Positions 18,525 to 28,652 of a stretch of DNA of 64,000 bases are shown one piece after another. Below the pieces are notes generated by a model. The model saw only the letters and a list, made by a program, of their open reading frames with translations, did no database searches and was not told where the DNA came from. Made by a program: the position numbers and the translations under genes. Source of the DNA: Nocardia sp. NBC_00508 (GTDB taxonomy: Bacteria > Actinomycetota > Actinomycetes > Mycobacteriales > Mycobacteriaceae); NCBI RefSeq assembly GCF_036346875.1, contig NZ_CP107852.1:3906001-3970000 (forward strand), read 5' to 3'. Positions within the stretch are counted from its first letter, which is position 1, and every line of letters starts with the position of its first letter.

Positions 18525-20153
18525 GTGCCGGGGCACAGGATGATGAGCGTGCGTAGCTGGAAGATGGTCGTTGTCGCCCTCGCCGTAGTACTACCGGCGC
18601 TGAGCGGGTGTACCGGAACGCCGAGCCGACAGGAGTCGGCCGTCGCGAATCTGGTCGCCGAGGCCGATGCGGCGCCGACACCGCGGCTGGACTGGGCGCC
18701 GTGCGCGGAACCGCGCCTGAGCGGGTTCCAATGCGCGACGGCGGCCGTCCCGGTGGACTACGCGCATCCCGACGGCCCGACCCTTCCACTCGCGGTCGTG
18801 CGTCAGCAGGCCACCGACCAGGAGCGGCGGATCGGCACGCTGTTCACCGCTGTCGGCGGTCCGGGCGGTTCGGGATTGCAGTGGGCTGCCGAAGGCGAGT
18901 TGTTCGGCGGCGAGATCGCGCGCCGGTTCGACGTGATCACCTTCGACCAGCGCGGCATCGGCCGCAGCGGACAGGTGCGCTGTTTCGCAAATGCCGAACA
19001 GCAGCAACGGTTCTGGTCCGGCACGTGGATGCCGCCGACGAATCCGGAGCAGGAGCGCGCCGCCTCGGCGGCGAGCCGCGAGCTGGCGGCGGGCTGCGCC
19101 GAGCACGGCGGCCCGCTGCTCGGGCATCTGACCACCGTCGACGTCGCGCGCGATCTCGACCTGCTGCGCCGCGCGGTCGGCGACCCGCAGCTGACGTACA
19201 CAGGCGGTTCCTACGCGAGCTACGTGGGCGAGGTGTACGGCGCGCTGTTCGGCGACCGGGTACGCGCGCTGCACCTGGTTTCGATGATGGACCCGAACGT
19301 GTACACCAACGACACCCGAAGCATGATCGAGAGCACCGCGGCCGGCACCGAGGAGGTGCTGAGCGAGTTCCTGCGACTGTGCGCGGCGGCGGGACGACCG
19401 CGTTGCGCCTTCGCGGCCGAGGGCGGCCCGAACGGCCCCGTAGCGCAGGACAGCACCGGCAAACCCGACCTGCGCTCCCGCAATGACGCTGTGCTGCAAC
19501 GTCTTCGGGAGGCACCGATCGTGGTCGGCACGGGCGAGCGGGCGCGCAGCGTCAGCTACTCCGAGGCCCTGTCATCGCACGCGCTGCTGCTGTACGACCC
19601 GAAAGAGGGCTGGCCGTCCCTGGCCGAGTTGCTCGCCGAGTTGGAGCGCGGTCCGTCGGGCAACCCGGACGTCGTCGGCCAGATCCTGGCGGCAACGACG
19701 GGGCGGAACGACTTCCTCGACTCCTTCACCGCGATTTCCTGCGCGGACAACACCTTTCCACGTGATCCTGACCAATGGCCCGCGCTGGCAGGCGATCTCG
19801 CCGTCGTCAGCCCTACCTACGGCGCGTTCTGGCTGTATCTGCGCCAAGCCTGCGCATCCTGGCCGTCGCCTCCCGAAGGCTATGCCCAGCGCTACACCGG
19901 GCCGTGGATTCTCCGATCGGACACCCCTGCCCTGCTGGTCAACAACCGATTCGATCCGGTCACCCCGCTGACCGCCGCACGGCGCGCACAGCAGGAATTG
20001 GTGAACGCCAGGCTGGTCGTCGTAGACGGGGGATACGGGCACACGCCGCTCAACGACTGCACCCGGAAGTTGCAGGAGCGCTACCTCATCGACTTGCAGC
20101 TGCCCGCTCCCGGGGCGACCTGCCGCGCCGACGAGACACCGTTCGGTCGATAG
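18525..20153 (+). CDS. Alpha/beta-hydrolase lipoprotein with TAP-like C-terminal domain
   Basis: A 542-residue secreted hydrolase of the tripeptidyl-aminopeptidase-like group. The N-terminal signal ends in a lipobox (ALSGC), so the mature protein should be lipid-anchored outside the membrane. The oxyanion region is GGPGGSG, the nucleophile is Ser229 in GGSYAS (the usual final Gly is Ala here), the acid is in the NNRFDPVTPL segment and the His in GGYGHTPLNDC. Likely a peptidase or esterase, exact substrate unknown. Start: GTG at 18525 has GAGGAGG upstream; ATGs at 18540 and 18543 are alternatives. Confidence 0.9.
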   Translation: MPGHRMMSVRSWKMVVVALAVVLPALSGCTGTPSRQESAVANLVAEADAAPTPRLDWAPCAEPRLSGFQCATAAVPVDYAHPDGPTLPLAVVRQQATDQERRIGTLFTAVGGPGGSGLQWAAEGELFGGEIARRFDVITFDQRGIGRSGQVRCFANAEQQQRFWSGTWMPPTNPEQERAASAASRELAAGCAEHGGPLLGHLTTVDVARDLDLLRRAVGDPQLTYTGGSYASYVGEVYGALFGDRVRALHLVSMMDPNVYTNDTRSMIESTAAGTEEVLSEFLRLCAAAGRPRCAFAAEGGPNGPVAQDSTGKPDLRSRNDAVLQRLREAPIVVGTGERARSVSYSEALSSHALLLYDPKEGWPSLAELLAELERGPSGNPDVVGQILAATTGRNDFLDSFTAISCADNTFPRDPDQWPALAGDLAVVSPTYGAFWLYLRQACASWPSPPEGYAQRYTGPWILRSDTPALLVNNRFDPVTPLTAARRAQQELVNARLVVVDGGYGHTPLNDCTRKLQERYLIDLQLPAPGATCRADETPFGR

Positions 20154-20229
20154 CAAAACCGGATATATGTTCACAAAACGGGAATAACGGTAGTCTGCGC
20201 ACGCTAGGCGTGACGATGGAAGGTGACTG

Positions 20230-21846
20230 GTGCGCAGACGTGCCTTGTTCAAGGCGGCGGGCACGGCCGCGCTGCTAGGTGCTGTGGGAACGGTGTCGGG
20301 TACGAGCGCGGCGTCCACGGATCCGGCCTGGGAGGCTTTGTTCCGCGGCTGGGTTCCGGAAATCTTTGCACCGCTTCCCGATCCGCCCCAGCACTCGCCC
20401 GCGATAGTCATCGGCTCCGGCTTCGGCGCCGCGGTCACCGCGTTGCGCCTGGCCGAGGCCGGGATCGCCAACACCGTTCTGGAACGCGGGTCACGCTGGC
20501 CGAACGACCCGTGGCGGGAGGTCTTCACCGGCGACGACCTGCCCGACGGGCGCGGCTTCTGGCATCGAACCCACTTCACCGGCGTCACCAAGGTGCCGAT
20601 GCGCTTCGCCAGTTTCGGCGGCGTGCTGGACTGCACCGAGTACCCGGGCATCGATGTCTGGCGGGCGGCGGCGGTCGGCGGCGGCTCGGTGATCTTCAGC
20701 GGAGCCATGATCGCGCCGGAACGCCGCTTCTTCGACCACGTCTTCGGCGGCACCGTCGACTACGGCGAGATGGAGCGCGTCCACTACCCGCGGGTGCGGG
20801 AGATGCTGCGGCTGAACACGATGCCCGCGGACATCTACAACTCCTCGCCCTTCACGCATTCTCGCGCCTGGGACGAGCAGGTGCGCAAGGCGGGTTACCA
20901 CCCCCAGGCGAACGACTCGATCTTCAACTGGGACATCCTGCGCGCCGAACTAGCCGGAGCCGCACGGCCCTCGGCCACCGCGGCACGGAGCAACCTCGGT
21001 AACTCCAACGGCGCCAAATTCGATCTGAACCAGAACTACTTGCGGTACGCGCAGAACACCGGCCGCTCCGCGATCTTCCCCGGCCACCGCGTCGACGCCA
21101 TCGCGCAGGAGGGCGACCGGTATGCGGTCACCGTGACGAAGCTGTCGCCCACCGGGGACGTGCTCGCCACCCGAACCCTCACCTGCGATCGGCTCTTCCT
21201 CGGCGCGGGTTCGATCGGCACCTCCGAACTGCTGGTCCGCGCCCAGGCCACCGGTGCGCTGCCCCGCCTGAACGAGCACATCGGCGACGGCTGGGGCACC
21301 AACGGCGATGTGGTGCTCGCCCGTGGCGCGAGCGCGCTGGCCGGGCACGGACAAGGTGTGCCCAGCGCGAGCCGGATCTTCGACGAATCCGGTGTGCCGC
21401 TGACCTTGGAGAGCTGGTACATCCCCGGTATCCCGTTCGAGACCGGTGCGCTGGCCTCGCTCGGCATGGTGCTCGATCCCACCCGCACCCGGCTCGGCTA
21501 CAACCAGGCCACGAACGGGGTCGGGCTCAGTTGGTCGGCGAAGAACCGGAGCGACATCGTGGCCGCGGCGCGCGCGGTCGACCATCGAATCGCCGAACGC
21601 GCGGGCGCGCTCGTCGAGTACAGCGCGCTCGGTTACGACGCGAACGCGTTGTTCACCGCGCATCCGCTCGGCGGCGCGGTACTGGGACGGGCCACCGACA
21701 ATTACGGGCGTGTGCACGGCCACCCCGGCCTCTACGTGATGGACGGCGCCGCGGTGCCGGGCAGCACCGGAACGGTCAACCCGTCGCTCACCATCGCCGC
21801 GCTGGCCGAACGCAATATCGCGGCGATCGTCCGCGCCGGTCGCTGA
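20230..21846 (+). CDS. Secreted GMC oxidoreductase, cholesterol-oxidase-like
   Basis: A 538-residue flavoprotein beginning at GTG 20230 with GGAAGGTGA upstream. The N terminus (RRRALFKAAGTAALLGAVG) is Tat-like. The FAD motif is IVIGSGFGAAVTALRLAEAG. Aligning by eye with class I cholesterol oxidases as I remember them, the second FAD loop (VGGGSVIFSGAMIAPERRFF), an active-site Glu in LTLESWYIPG, the His in AHPLGGAVLG and the Asn in GTVNPSLTI all have counterparts. These oxidise 3-beta-hydroxysterols to 4-en-3-ones with H2O2 release. Sterol specificity is inferred; another secondary alcohol is possible. It stands alone, not in a sterol catabolic cluster. Confidence 0.85.
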   Translation: MRRRALFKAAGTAALLGAVGTVSGTSAASTDPAWEALFRGWVPEIFAPLPDPPQHSPAIVIGSGFGAAVTALRLAEAGIANTVLERGSRWPNDPWREVFTGDDLPDGRGFWHRTHFTGVTKVPMRFASFGGVLDCTEYPGIDVWRAAAVGGGSVIFSGAMIAPERRFFDHVFGGTVDYGEMERVHYPRVREMLRLNTMPADIYNSSPFTHSRAWDEQVRKAGYHPQANDSIFNWDILRAELAGAARPSATAARSNLGNSNGAKFDLNQNYLRYAQNTGRSAIFPGHRVDAIAQEGDRYAVTVTKLSPTGDVLATRTLTCDRLFLGAGSIGTSELLVRAQATGALPRLNEHIGDGWGTNGDVVLARGASALAGHGQGVPSASRIFDESGVPLTLESWYIPGIPFETGALASLGMVLDPTRTRLGYNQATNGVGLSWSAKNRSDIVAAARAVDHRIAERAGALVEYSALGYDANALFTAHPLGGAVLGRATDNYGRVHGHPGLYVMDGAAVPGSTGTVNPSLTIAALAERNIAAIVRAGR

Positions 21847-21969
21847 TCGCATCGGTGCCGGGCGGCGTGCCCGCTCGGGACCGCTTTCCGGCAGGTGTTG
21901 TCAACCGTGCCGAGCGTGCACTCCGCGTACTACTGTCGGCGGCACCGTTCGGCGTCGAAGGGATCCGCA

Positions 21970-22845
21970 GTGTCCGCTCCCACCCCCAGCTCGCACAGCG
22001 ATGGCTCGGCTATCGAGCGATACGGTCTGCGGGAAGCGCCGCAGCCGCAGGACTATCCGCGCAAGCCGCCGATGCTCTGGACCGATTTCGTGATGCTGGC
22101 CCTGGCCATCGTCTCGGTGGCGCTGGTCGTCTGGATCACCGTCTTCCCGGTCTCCGGGCACACCTACCGCGTGATCGTGGTCGTGGACTGGTCGCTGTGC
22201 GCGGTGTTCGCCGCCGAGTTCCTGTGGCGCTGGCGCCGCGCGGGCTGGCCGTGGACCTACCCACTCGTCTACTGGTACGAAATCCTCGGCATGATCCCGG
22301 TGACCAGCCCGTTCTTCCGCGGCTTCCGGCTGCTGCGCATCGTGGTGATCGCCGTCCGCCTCGCCAGGGTGGCCGACCGCGTCTTCGGCGATCGCGTGAC
22401 GGCCGCGGTAGTGAATCACTTCGTGGCGACTATCGTGGACACCATCCGCCGTCCGATGACGATCGCGGTGATGGACGAGGTGGCGCACGTACTGCGCACC
22501 GGCCACTACACGCGCAATATCGCCGCGGCCCTGGAGGAGAATCGCGCCGAACTGGACGAGATGATCCTCGAACTGATCAAGAAGGACCCGCAGGCGGGCC
22601 GGGTGCGCTACATCCCGTTCCACGACGAGATCATCCGGCTGATCGCCGACACCACGTTCCGCATCGTGTTCCAGGTGCTGGAGGACCCGCGCACCGACGA
22701 ACTCGTCTCGGATATGTTGCGCGAGAACATCGATCAGATCCGGGACGCGGTCCGTGACGGTGTCCGGGTGCCGCCGTCCGCGTACGGACCGACGACCGCC
22801 GAGAACGGCGTGCGACACCAGCTCAGTCAGCTGAAGCGTGCCTGA
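21970..22845 (+). CDS. Ion-transporter-like membrane protein
   Basis: A 291-residue protein starting at GTG 21970. A polar N terminus is followed by hydrophobic segments at about 45-65, 75-90 and 100-115, then an Arg-rich segment FRLLRIVVIAVRLARVADRVFG that resembles a voltage-sensor S4 helix. The remaining 150 residues are soluble and helical. Actinobacterial proteins with this layout are often annotated as ion transporters, but I see no pore selectivity filter, so it may be a sensor-only membrane protein. Its 3' end overlaps the convergent ltrA gene by 23 bases. Confidence 0.7.
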   Translation: MSAPTPSSHSDGSAIERYGLREAPQPQDYPRKPPMLWTDFVMLALAIVSVALVVWITVFPVSGHTYRVIVVVDWSLCAVFAAEFLWRWRRAGWPWTYPLVYWYEILGMIPVTSPFFRGFRLLRIVVIAVRLARVADRVFGDRVTAAVVNHFVATIVDTIRRPMTIAVMDEVAHVLRTGHYTRNIAAALEENRAELDEMILELIKKDPQAGRVRYIPFHDEIIRLIADTTFRIVFQVLEDPRTDELVSDMLRENIDQIRDAVRDGVRVPPSAYGPTTAENGVRHQLSQLKRA

Positions 22846-24034
22846 TCTCGTTCCTCGGCTGCGCGAAACGGACGGTCTCCCACGCGATCAGGCCGATCAG
22901 GACGACGAACAACAGGGACAGCGACGCCAGCGCGGGCAGCGCACACGCCAGCGGGATGAGCGCGAGCAGCACCGCCGCGGCGACCACCCGGGGCACCGTG
23001 ACGACGCCCGTGGCGTAGTGCTTGAACCCGACCAGCGCGATCAAATACAGGACGACGCCGCCGTACAGGGAGTACAGCGGAATCCCGTAGAGCGCGTCCT
23101 TCAGGGTGTGGTGCGAGGAGTCGCCGACGTAGTAGAGAACCTTCTTCAGTCCGAGCGATATCGCGATGATCCCGACGATCATCGGAAAATGCCAAAAGGT
23201 GTAGGAACCTTGCGCGATCTTGATCTGCCGGGTGCCTTCGGCGCGCACGAGTTCGTGTTCCACCGACAGGGCGGCCACGTCGAAATACGCCCACCACAGC
23301 AGACCGGAAACGGCCAGACCCAGTATCGAGCCGAGTGCGATCGGCCAGGAGATCGGCAGCCCCGCCACCCCGATGCCGATCGAGACGATGGATTCACCGA
23401 GCGCGACGATGATGATGAGCCCATATCGCTCGACGAAATGGTTGGCCGAATTCAACCGCCAATCGGTGCCCGCGAACAGCGTCCAGAGGTAGTCGCCCGC
23501 GATGGCGGCGATCCACAGTGCGATCTGCGCGACGCCGGACGTCATGGCGGCGACGACCAGCAGTGTGGTGCCGATGCCGATCGAGCCGAGCGCCCAGCGC
23601 AGCACTTGGTTGCGCAGTTGCGAGTCCTCGGAGCTGGCCAGCCAGAACATTCCGACATGGACCAACCGCACGATCAGATAGGCGATGGCGAAGACCAGTG
23701 GGCCGAACCAGCCGCCTGCCTTGTCGTCGAACGCCTCGGGAATGGTGAGCGCGGCGAGGAAGGCGCCACCCATGGCGGCGAACGTCGCGATCCGTGCGAT
23801 GCCCTCGTCGGCGCGGACCAGGTTGCCGAGCCAGGAGTAGGCGATCCACAGCCACCACATCACCGCGAGGACCAGCAGCGCGCGCAGTATGTTCTTCGCG
23901 CTGGTCTCCTCCGCGGCGAGGCCGGTGACCATGGTGAACGCGAAGACGAGCACCAGGTCGAAGAACAGCTCGAGCTGGGTCACCGATGCGCCCTCCGCCA
24001 CCGGCTGGAACCGAACTCGTTTTGAACCGATCAT
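22823..24034 (-). CDS. Low temperature requirement protein A (LtrA) family membrane protein
   Basis: A 403-residue protein with about twelve hydrophobic segments. The LtrA signature region is at the N terminus (VTQLELFFDLVLVFAFTMVTG), with YGLIIIVALGESIVSIGIG in the middle. The family is widespread in actinomycetes; it was named from a Listeria cold-growth locus and its biochemical activity is unknown. The ATG at 24034 was chosen because the motif-bearing part starts soon after it and the upstream frame is Arg-rich shadow sequence. Confidence 0.88.
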   Translation of the reverse strand: MIGSKRVRFQPVAEGASVTQLELFFDLVLVFAFTMVTGLAAEETSAKNILRALLVLAVMWWLWIAYSWLGNLVRADEGIARIATFAAMGGAFLAALTIPEAFDDKAGGWFGPLVFAIAYLIVRLVHVGMFWLASSEDSQLRNQVLRWALGSIGIGTTLLVVAAMTSGVAQIALWIAAIAGDYLWTLFAGTDWRLNSANHFVERYGLIIIVALGESIVSIGIGVAGLPISWPIALGSILGLAVSGLLWWAYFDVAALSVEHELVRAEGTRQIKIAQGSYTFWHFPMIVGIIAISLGLKKVLYYVGDSSHHTLKDALYGIPLYSLYGGVVLYLIALVGFKHYATGVVTVPRVVAAAVLLALIPLACALPALASLSLLFVVLIGLIAWETVRFAQPRNEIRHASAD

Positions 24035-24137
24035 GCTGCATATCGTCGCACCCTGGTCGGTCCTGCGCCGGTCGGCTGCGGCATGAGGGCGGCGATTTCG
24101 CGCACAGCGCAGCGCCACCTTCGATCATTCGTCTTGG

Positions 24138-24596
24138 CTATATGTGTTGGTAGGTCTCCGATTCCGGGAAACGCTCGGCGAATTCGATGAAGCACTCCAC
24201 TACTACCTCGTTGGCCTTGCGGACGGTGCGTTTGAGCAGAAATCCGGGAACCGGGATGGGCAGATAGAGCTCCACGTGGTACTGGACGTGCGTGCCGTCG
24301 CCGCTGTAGGACACCTCGAACCAGCCGCCGCCCCGGACGCCGCGGGTGCTGTCGGTGACGATCCAGGAGGCTCGATCGTCGGTCCAATCGTATTCCAGCA
24401 CTTGTAGATCCGAACTGCCGAGTAGCTCCGCCCTGACGAAGACGCGCCGTGGCCTGCGCCGCCGGTCGCGCGTCGCCACCCGGACGTCGCTGTAGGAGGA
24501 CGACCACTCCGGCAGCGATTCGACAGCAATCAGGGCGTCCATGACCTGTTCGGGATCGGTGTCGACGAAGAATCGGATATCCGTTTTGGTGCGCAT
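24138..24596 (-). CDS. SRPBCC-family (polyketide cyclase/START-like) protein
   Basis: A 152-residue protein starting at ATG 24596 behind a clear GGAGGT. The START/Bet-v-1-like pattern is visible: a first strand with TDIRFFVDTDPEQVMDAL, then LPEWSSSYSDVRV, a GGWFEVSYSG strand, and a C-terminal amphipathic helix around NEVVVECFIEFAERF. Such proteins bind hydrophobic ligands; mycobacteria and nocardiae hold many paralogues, mostly uncharacterised. It is divergent from gerW across a 261-base gap containing an inverted repeat. Confidence 0.85.
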   Translation of the reverse strand: MRTKTDIRFFVDTDPEQVMDALIAVESLPEWSSSYSDVRVATRDRRRRPRRVFVRAELLGSSDLQVLEYDWTDDRASWIVTDSTRGVRGGGWFEVSYSGDGTHVQYHVELYLPIPVPGFLLKRTVRKANEVVVECFIEFAERFPESETYQHI

Positions 24597-24691
24597 GGCA
24601 TACCTCCGACCCCCGGGTGGACAAGTCGGCCGATTCTCGCCGCCATTTGTCTGCGTCGTCAACCTGGCCGTTGGCGCCGATTCGTGGCTAA

Positions 24692-24714
24692 CCGGATAAC
24701 GTGTCGTTATCTGG
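24692..24714. promoter_or_regulatory. Inverted repeat operator candidate (GATAAC-N5-GTTATC)
   Basis: In the gap between the divergent SRPBCC and gerW genes, CCGGATAAC (24692-24700) and GTTATCTGG (24706-24714) form a nearly perfect dyad around a five-base centre. The dyad is AT-rich in a GC-rich gap and suits a dimeric repressor. No regulator gene is adjacent, so the binding protein is unknown. Nothing else in the gap looks coding. Confidence 0.5.
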
Positions 24715-24857
24715 TCGAGATCATCGATTGGCAACTGGCCGAACAACTTCCGAGCGGAAGATTTGCGGTGGACGGGCTCGCGCGGAGCTCGCTCGCTTAC
24801 GATCGGAGCGGAAAGAGCGTCGGTGTCCGACGCCGTCGGGCTGGCCGGGAGGTTGTC

Positions 24858-25199
24858 ATGAAATACGCCGAACTGTTGGAGCAGGTTCGGGACGCGATCA
24901 CGGTGCGCCGGGTTTACGGGGAGCCATACGAATCCGGTGGAGCAGTCATCATTCCCGCCGCCTCGGTCGGAGGCGGCGGTGGCGGTGGTGGCGGAAGCGA
25001 CGCCGACGGCAACAGTGGGGGTGAAGGGGCCGGGTTCGGCGTGGGTGCCAAGCCCGTCGGTGCCTACGTGCTGCACGACGGTCGACTCACCTGGCATCCG
25101 GCCGTGGACGTCAATGAGATCGTCGCGACGGTCGGCAAGGTGCTGATCGCGGGAATCCTCGCCTTCGCGCTGACGCGCCTCCGTAAGCGAGGCGCCTAG
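24858..25199 (+). CDS. GerW/YtfJ-family protein
   Basis: A 113-residue protein from ATG 24858 (GGGAGG upstream). It has the family pattern: a short helical start, VYGEPYESGGAVIIPAASVG, a glycine run (nine Gly in a row around residue 40), FGVGAKPVGAYVL, then a C-terminal hydrophobic segment (VLIAGILAFALTRLRKR) that may anchor it. GerW was named from Bacillus spore germination. Nocardiae do not form endospores, so the name records homology rather than function. Confidence 0.85.
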   Translation: MKYAELLEQVRDAITVRRVYGEPYESGGAVIIPAASVGGGGGGGGGSDADGNSGGEGAGFGVGAKPVGAYVLHDGRLTWHPAVDVNEIVATVGKVLIAGILAFALTRLRKRGA

Positions 25200-25200
25200 T

Positions 25201-25259
25201 CGGTCGGGCGAAGTCCGTCGATAGTCCGCGCCGGGCCGAGCGAAGGCGAGGCAGCCGCC
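25201..25259 (-). repeat. Single inverted relative of the 68-bp repeat
   Basis: Read on the minus strand, this stretch follows the 68-bp unit of 18055-18384 from its GCGGCTGCCTCGCC start to the ACGGACTTCG hairpin half, with several substitutions. It begins one base after the gerW stop and lies between convergent gene ends, as the tandem array does next to the TSUP stop. This points to a dispersed element associated with gene 3' ends. Confidence 0.75.
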
Positions 25260-25281
25260 TAGCGCTCGACCCCAGTGGCGT

Positions 25282-25473
25282 TCAGTCCGACGTGGCGGGC
25301 TCGACGATCGCGTCGGGCCCTGGATACACCAGTGATTCGTGACCGTCGGAGTAGCGCACCACGTAGGGCGGCGCCCCGTCCGGTCCGCGGACCTCGATGA
25401 TCTCGGCCAGGTGATCCACTTCTCCCACCACGTGTCCGTGTACGCAGAGTCGATCTCCTACATGTGCGATCAT
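25282..25473 (-). CDS. DUF1918-domain protein
   Basis: A 63-residue protein starting at ATG 25473. It shows the DUF1918 pattern of an SH3-like small barrel: VGDRLCVHGHVVGE, RGPDGAPPYVVRYSDGHESLVYPGPDA. These are common in actinomycetes, often duplicated, with no established function. It sits between the inverted repeat element and the TetR gene on the same strand. Confidence 0.85.
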   Translation of the reverse strand: MIAHVGDRLCVHGHVVGEVDHLAEIIEVRGPDGAPPYVVRYSDGHESLVYPGPDAIVEPATSD

Positions 25474-25521
25474 CGCCCCATTATCGAACGGAGTGCTGCG
25501 CGTCACAACCATTCCGTGAAG

Positions 25522-26115
25522 CTATGGCGAGCCGGGTCGGTCGTCTCCGCTGATGACCCGCTCCACGGCGGCCTCGATCAATGCCTGGCTCTGTTCCTCG
25601 GTGAACACCTCGGGCAGGGTGAGCCGGTCGACGATCAACCAGTTCAGCGCCAGGTAGAGCAGCAGCACCGATTTCTCGTCGCCGGGCAGGCCGGACTCGA
25701 GGTGGTTGCGTACGTTGAACTCGATGTCCTGGCGTACCCGCTCGGTCAGCACCGCGCGCAATTCCGGTCGCCGGGTCGCCTCCAGGCGCAATTCGAGCAG
25801 TGCGAGGTAGCCGGTGCGGAAGGCCTCGACGCGCCCGACCGTCTCCCGCATCAGCTCGATGATGTTCGCGCGGTTCTTCGGCCCCTCGGTGAGCTGGGCC
25901 ATGGTGGCTTCGCTCGGCTGTAGCCGCTCGTAGAACCGGGCGCCGGCCTGGGTCAACAGGTCGTCACGATTGGCGAAGTAATTCGACGCCGTGCCTGCTG
26001 GTACCTGGGCCTCCTTGTCCACCGCGCGGAAGGTCAGTCCGCGTGCGCCGTCGCGCGCGAGAACTTCGATCGCCGCGTCCACCAGCGCCTGTCGCCGCTC
26101 CGGGTTGGTCCGCAC
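25522..26115 (-). CDS. TetR-family transcriptional regulator
   Basis: A 197-residue repressor-type protein. The N-terminal HTH spans about residues 8-52 (ALVDAAIEVLARDGARGLTFRAVDKEAQVPAGTASNYFANRDDLL); the C-terminal ligand/dimer domain is helical. It is divergent from the RibD-like gene, separated by 68 bases containing two GTAC-type dyads, and is therefore its probable regulator as well as its own. Confidence 0.9.
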   Translation of the reverse strand: MRTNPERRQALVDAAIEVLARDGARGLTFRAVDKEAQVPAGTASNYFANRDDLLTQAGARFYERLQPSEATMAQLTEGPKNRANIIELMRETVGRVEAFRTGYLALLELRLEATRRPELRAVLTERVRQDIEFNVRNHLESGLPGDEKSVLLLYLALNWLIVDRLTLPEVFTEEQSQALIEAAVERVISGDDRPGSP

Positions 26116-26132
26116 TTGACACCACTCCAGTC

Positions 26133-26168
26133 GTAGTACTACATTTCAAATCACTGCGTACAGAGTAC
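26133..26168. promoter_or_regulatory. TetR operator candidates between tetR and ribD-like gene
   Basis: Two short dyads lie in the divergent gap: GTAGTACTAC, a perfect palindrome at 26133-26142, and GTAC-AGA-GTAC at 26158-26168. Their placement over both likely promoters fits autoregulation by the adjacent TetR protein. Confidence 0.5.
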
Positions 26169-26183
26169 AACGAGTTAGGCGGT

Positions 26184-26765
26184 ATGGGTATGCGAAAGCT
26201 TGTCTACTACGTGGGCGTGTCGCTCGACGGCTACATCGCGGGACCCTCGGGGGAATACGACTTCTACCCCTTCGATGCCGAGATGGCGGCCTGGATCAGC
26301 GCCGAATACCCCGAATTCGTACCCAGCCACGTGCGTCCGCACGCCGGAATGGCGGTGGATGAGGCGAACAAGAGGTGTGACACCGTGGTGATGGGACGGG
26401 GCACCTACGAGCCCGCGTTGTCCATCGGCGTGACCAGCCCGTACGCGCACATGAAGCAGTACGTGGTGTCCAGCACGCTCGGTCCGGTCGACGATCCGGC
26501 CGTCGAGGTGGTCGAGCGCGACCCTGTCGAGTTCGTGCGCGGGCTGAAGCGGGCCGACGGTTCGGACATCTGGCTCGCGGGCGGCGGCAAGCTCGCCGCC
26601 GAACTGCTCGGCGAGATCGACGAGATGATCATCAAGAGCTACCCGGTGGTCGCGGGTGGCGGCGTGTCCGCGTTCTCCGGCACGTTCCGCCCGACGCTGT
26701 TCACCCCCGCTCAGCGCAAGGAATTCGGCAATGGCGCGCAGGTCACTTGGTTCACCAGGGCCTGA
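26184..26765 (+). CDS. Dihydrofolate reductase-like (RibD C-terminal domain) protein
   Basis: A 193-residue protein with the RibD-C/DHFR-like fold: YYVGVSLDGYIAGPSGEYDF at the start, VVMGRGTYEPAL in the middle and DIWLAGGGKLAAELL followed by EMIIKSYPVVAGGG. Stand-alone members are NADPH-dependent reductases of uncertain substrate, common beside TetR regulators. Start ATG 26184; a second ATG six bases downstream is equally plausible. Confidence 0.88.
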   Translation: MGMRKLVYYVGVSLDGYIAGPSGEYDFYPFDAEMAAWISAEYPEFVPSHVRPHAGMAVDEANKRCDTVVMGRGTYEPALSIGVTSPYAHMKQYVVSSTLGPVDDPAVEVVERDPVEFVRGLKRADGSDIWLAGGGKLAAELLGEIDEMIIKSYPVVAGGGVSAFSGTFRPTLFTPAQRKEFGNGAQVTWFTRA

Positions 26766-26805
26766 TGTGCCCGGCCGCCAGCCGCAGGGACCCGGCCGGG
26801 TCGAC

Positions 26806-27219
26806 TCAGCTCGCGTCGGCGAGGAATGACAGCCGCACCTGCCGGTCCGGATTGTCGATATTGAGGTCGACCAGCGCGATCGACTGCCAGGTGCCGAGGG
26901 CGAGCTTTCCGCCGAGCACCGGCACTGTCGCGTACGGCGCGATCATGGCGGGCATCACGTGCGAGCGGCCGTGTCCGCGCGAGCCGTGCGCGTGTCGCCA
27001 CCGGTCGTCGGCGGGCAGCAGATCGCGCAGTGCGGCCAGCAGGTCGTCGTCGCTGCGCGCCCCCAATTCCATGATCGCGATCCCCGCTGTGGCGTGCGGC
27101 ACGAAGACGTGCAGCAGCCCGTCGCCGCCTGCTTCGCGGACGAATGTCGCGCACTGCGGTGTGATGTCCTGCACCACCTCGGTGTGGCCTGTTCTCACCT
27201 CGAGCAGCGTGCTCTTCAT
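26806..27219 (-). CDS. YjbQ-family (UPF0047) protein
   Basis: A 137-residue protein of standard family length. The conserved core is visible: HVFVPHATAGIAIMELG, and near the C terminus LALGTWQSIALVDLN. Members are trimeric metal-binding proteins; a weak thiamin-phosphate synthase activity has been reported for YjbQ, so databases often use that name, but the physiological role is unsettled. It is divergent from lysC and convergent with the RibD-like gene. Confidence 0.88.
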   Translation of the reverse strand: MKSTLLEVRTGHTEVVQDITPQCATFVREAGGDGLLHVFVPHATAGIAIMELGARSDDDLLAALRDLLPADDRWRHAHGSRGHGRSHVMPAMIAPYATVPVLGGKLALGTWQSIALVDLNIDNPDRQVRLSFLADAS

Positions 27220-27383
27220 ACGCACATCGTCCCTCATCGTCTGCGGGCCGCGCGGCATGCCCGGGATGGGATGCGGCTGTGGGCTTTTGCACAAGCCAGG
27301 TAGGTATCGCCGAAACCGCTGGCCCTCGGCCGGTACCCTGGGTGACTGTTACCAGTTTGTTGTCGATCTTGGAGGACCCTGTC

Positions 27384-28649
<1,266 letters not shown>

Positions 28650-28652
28650 ATC

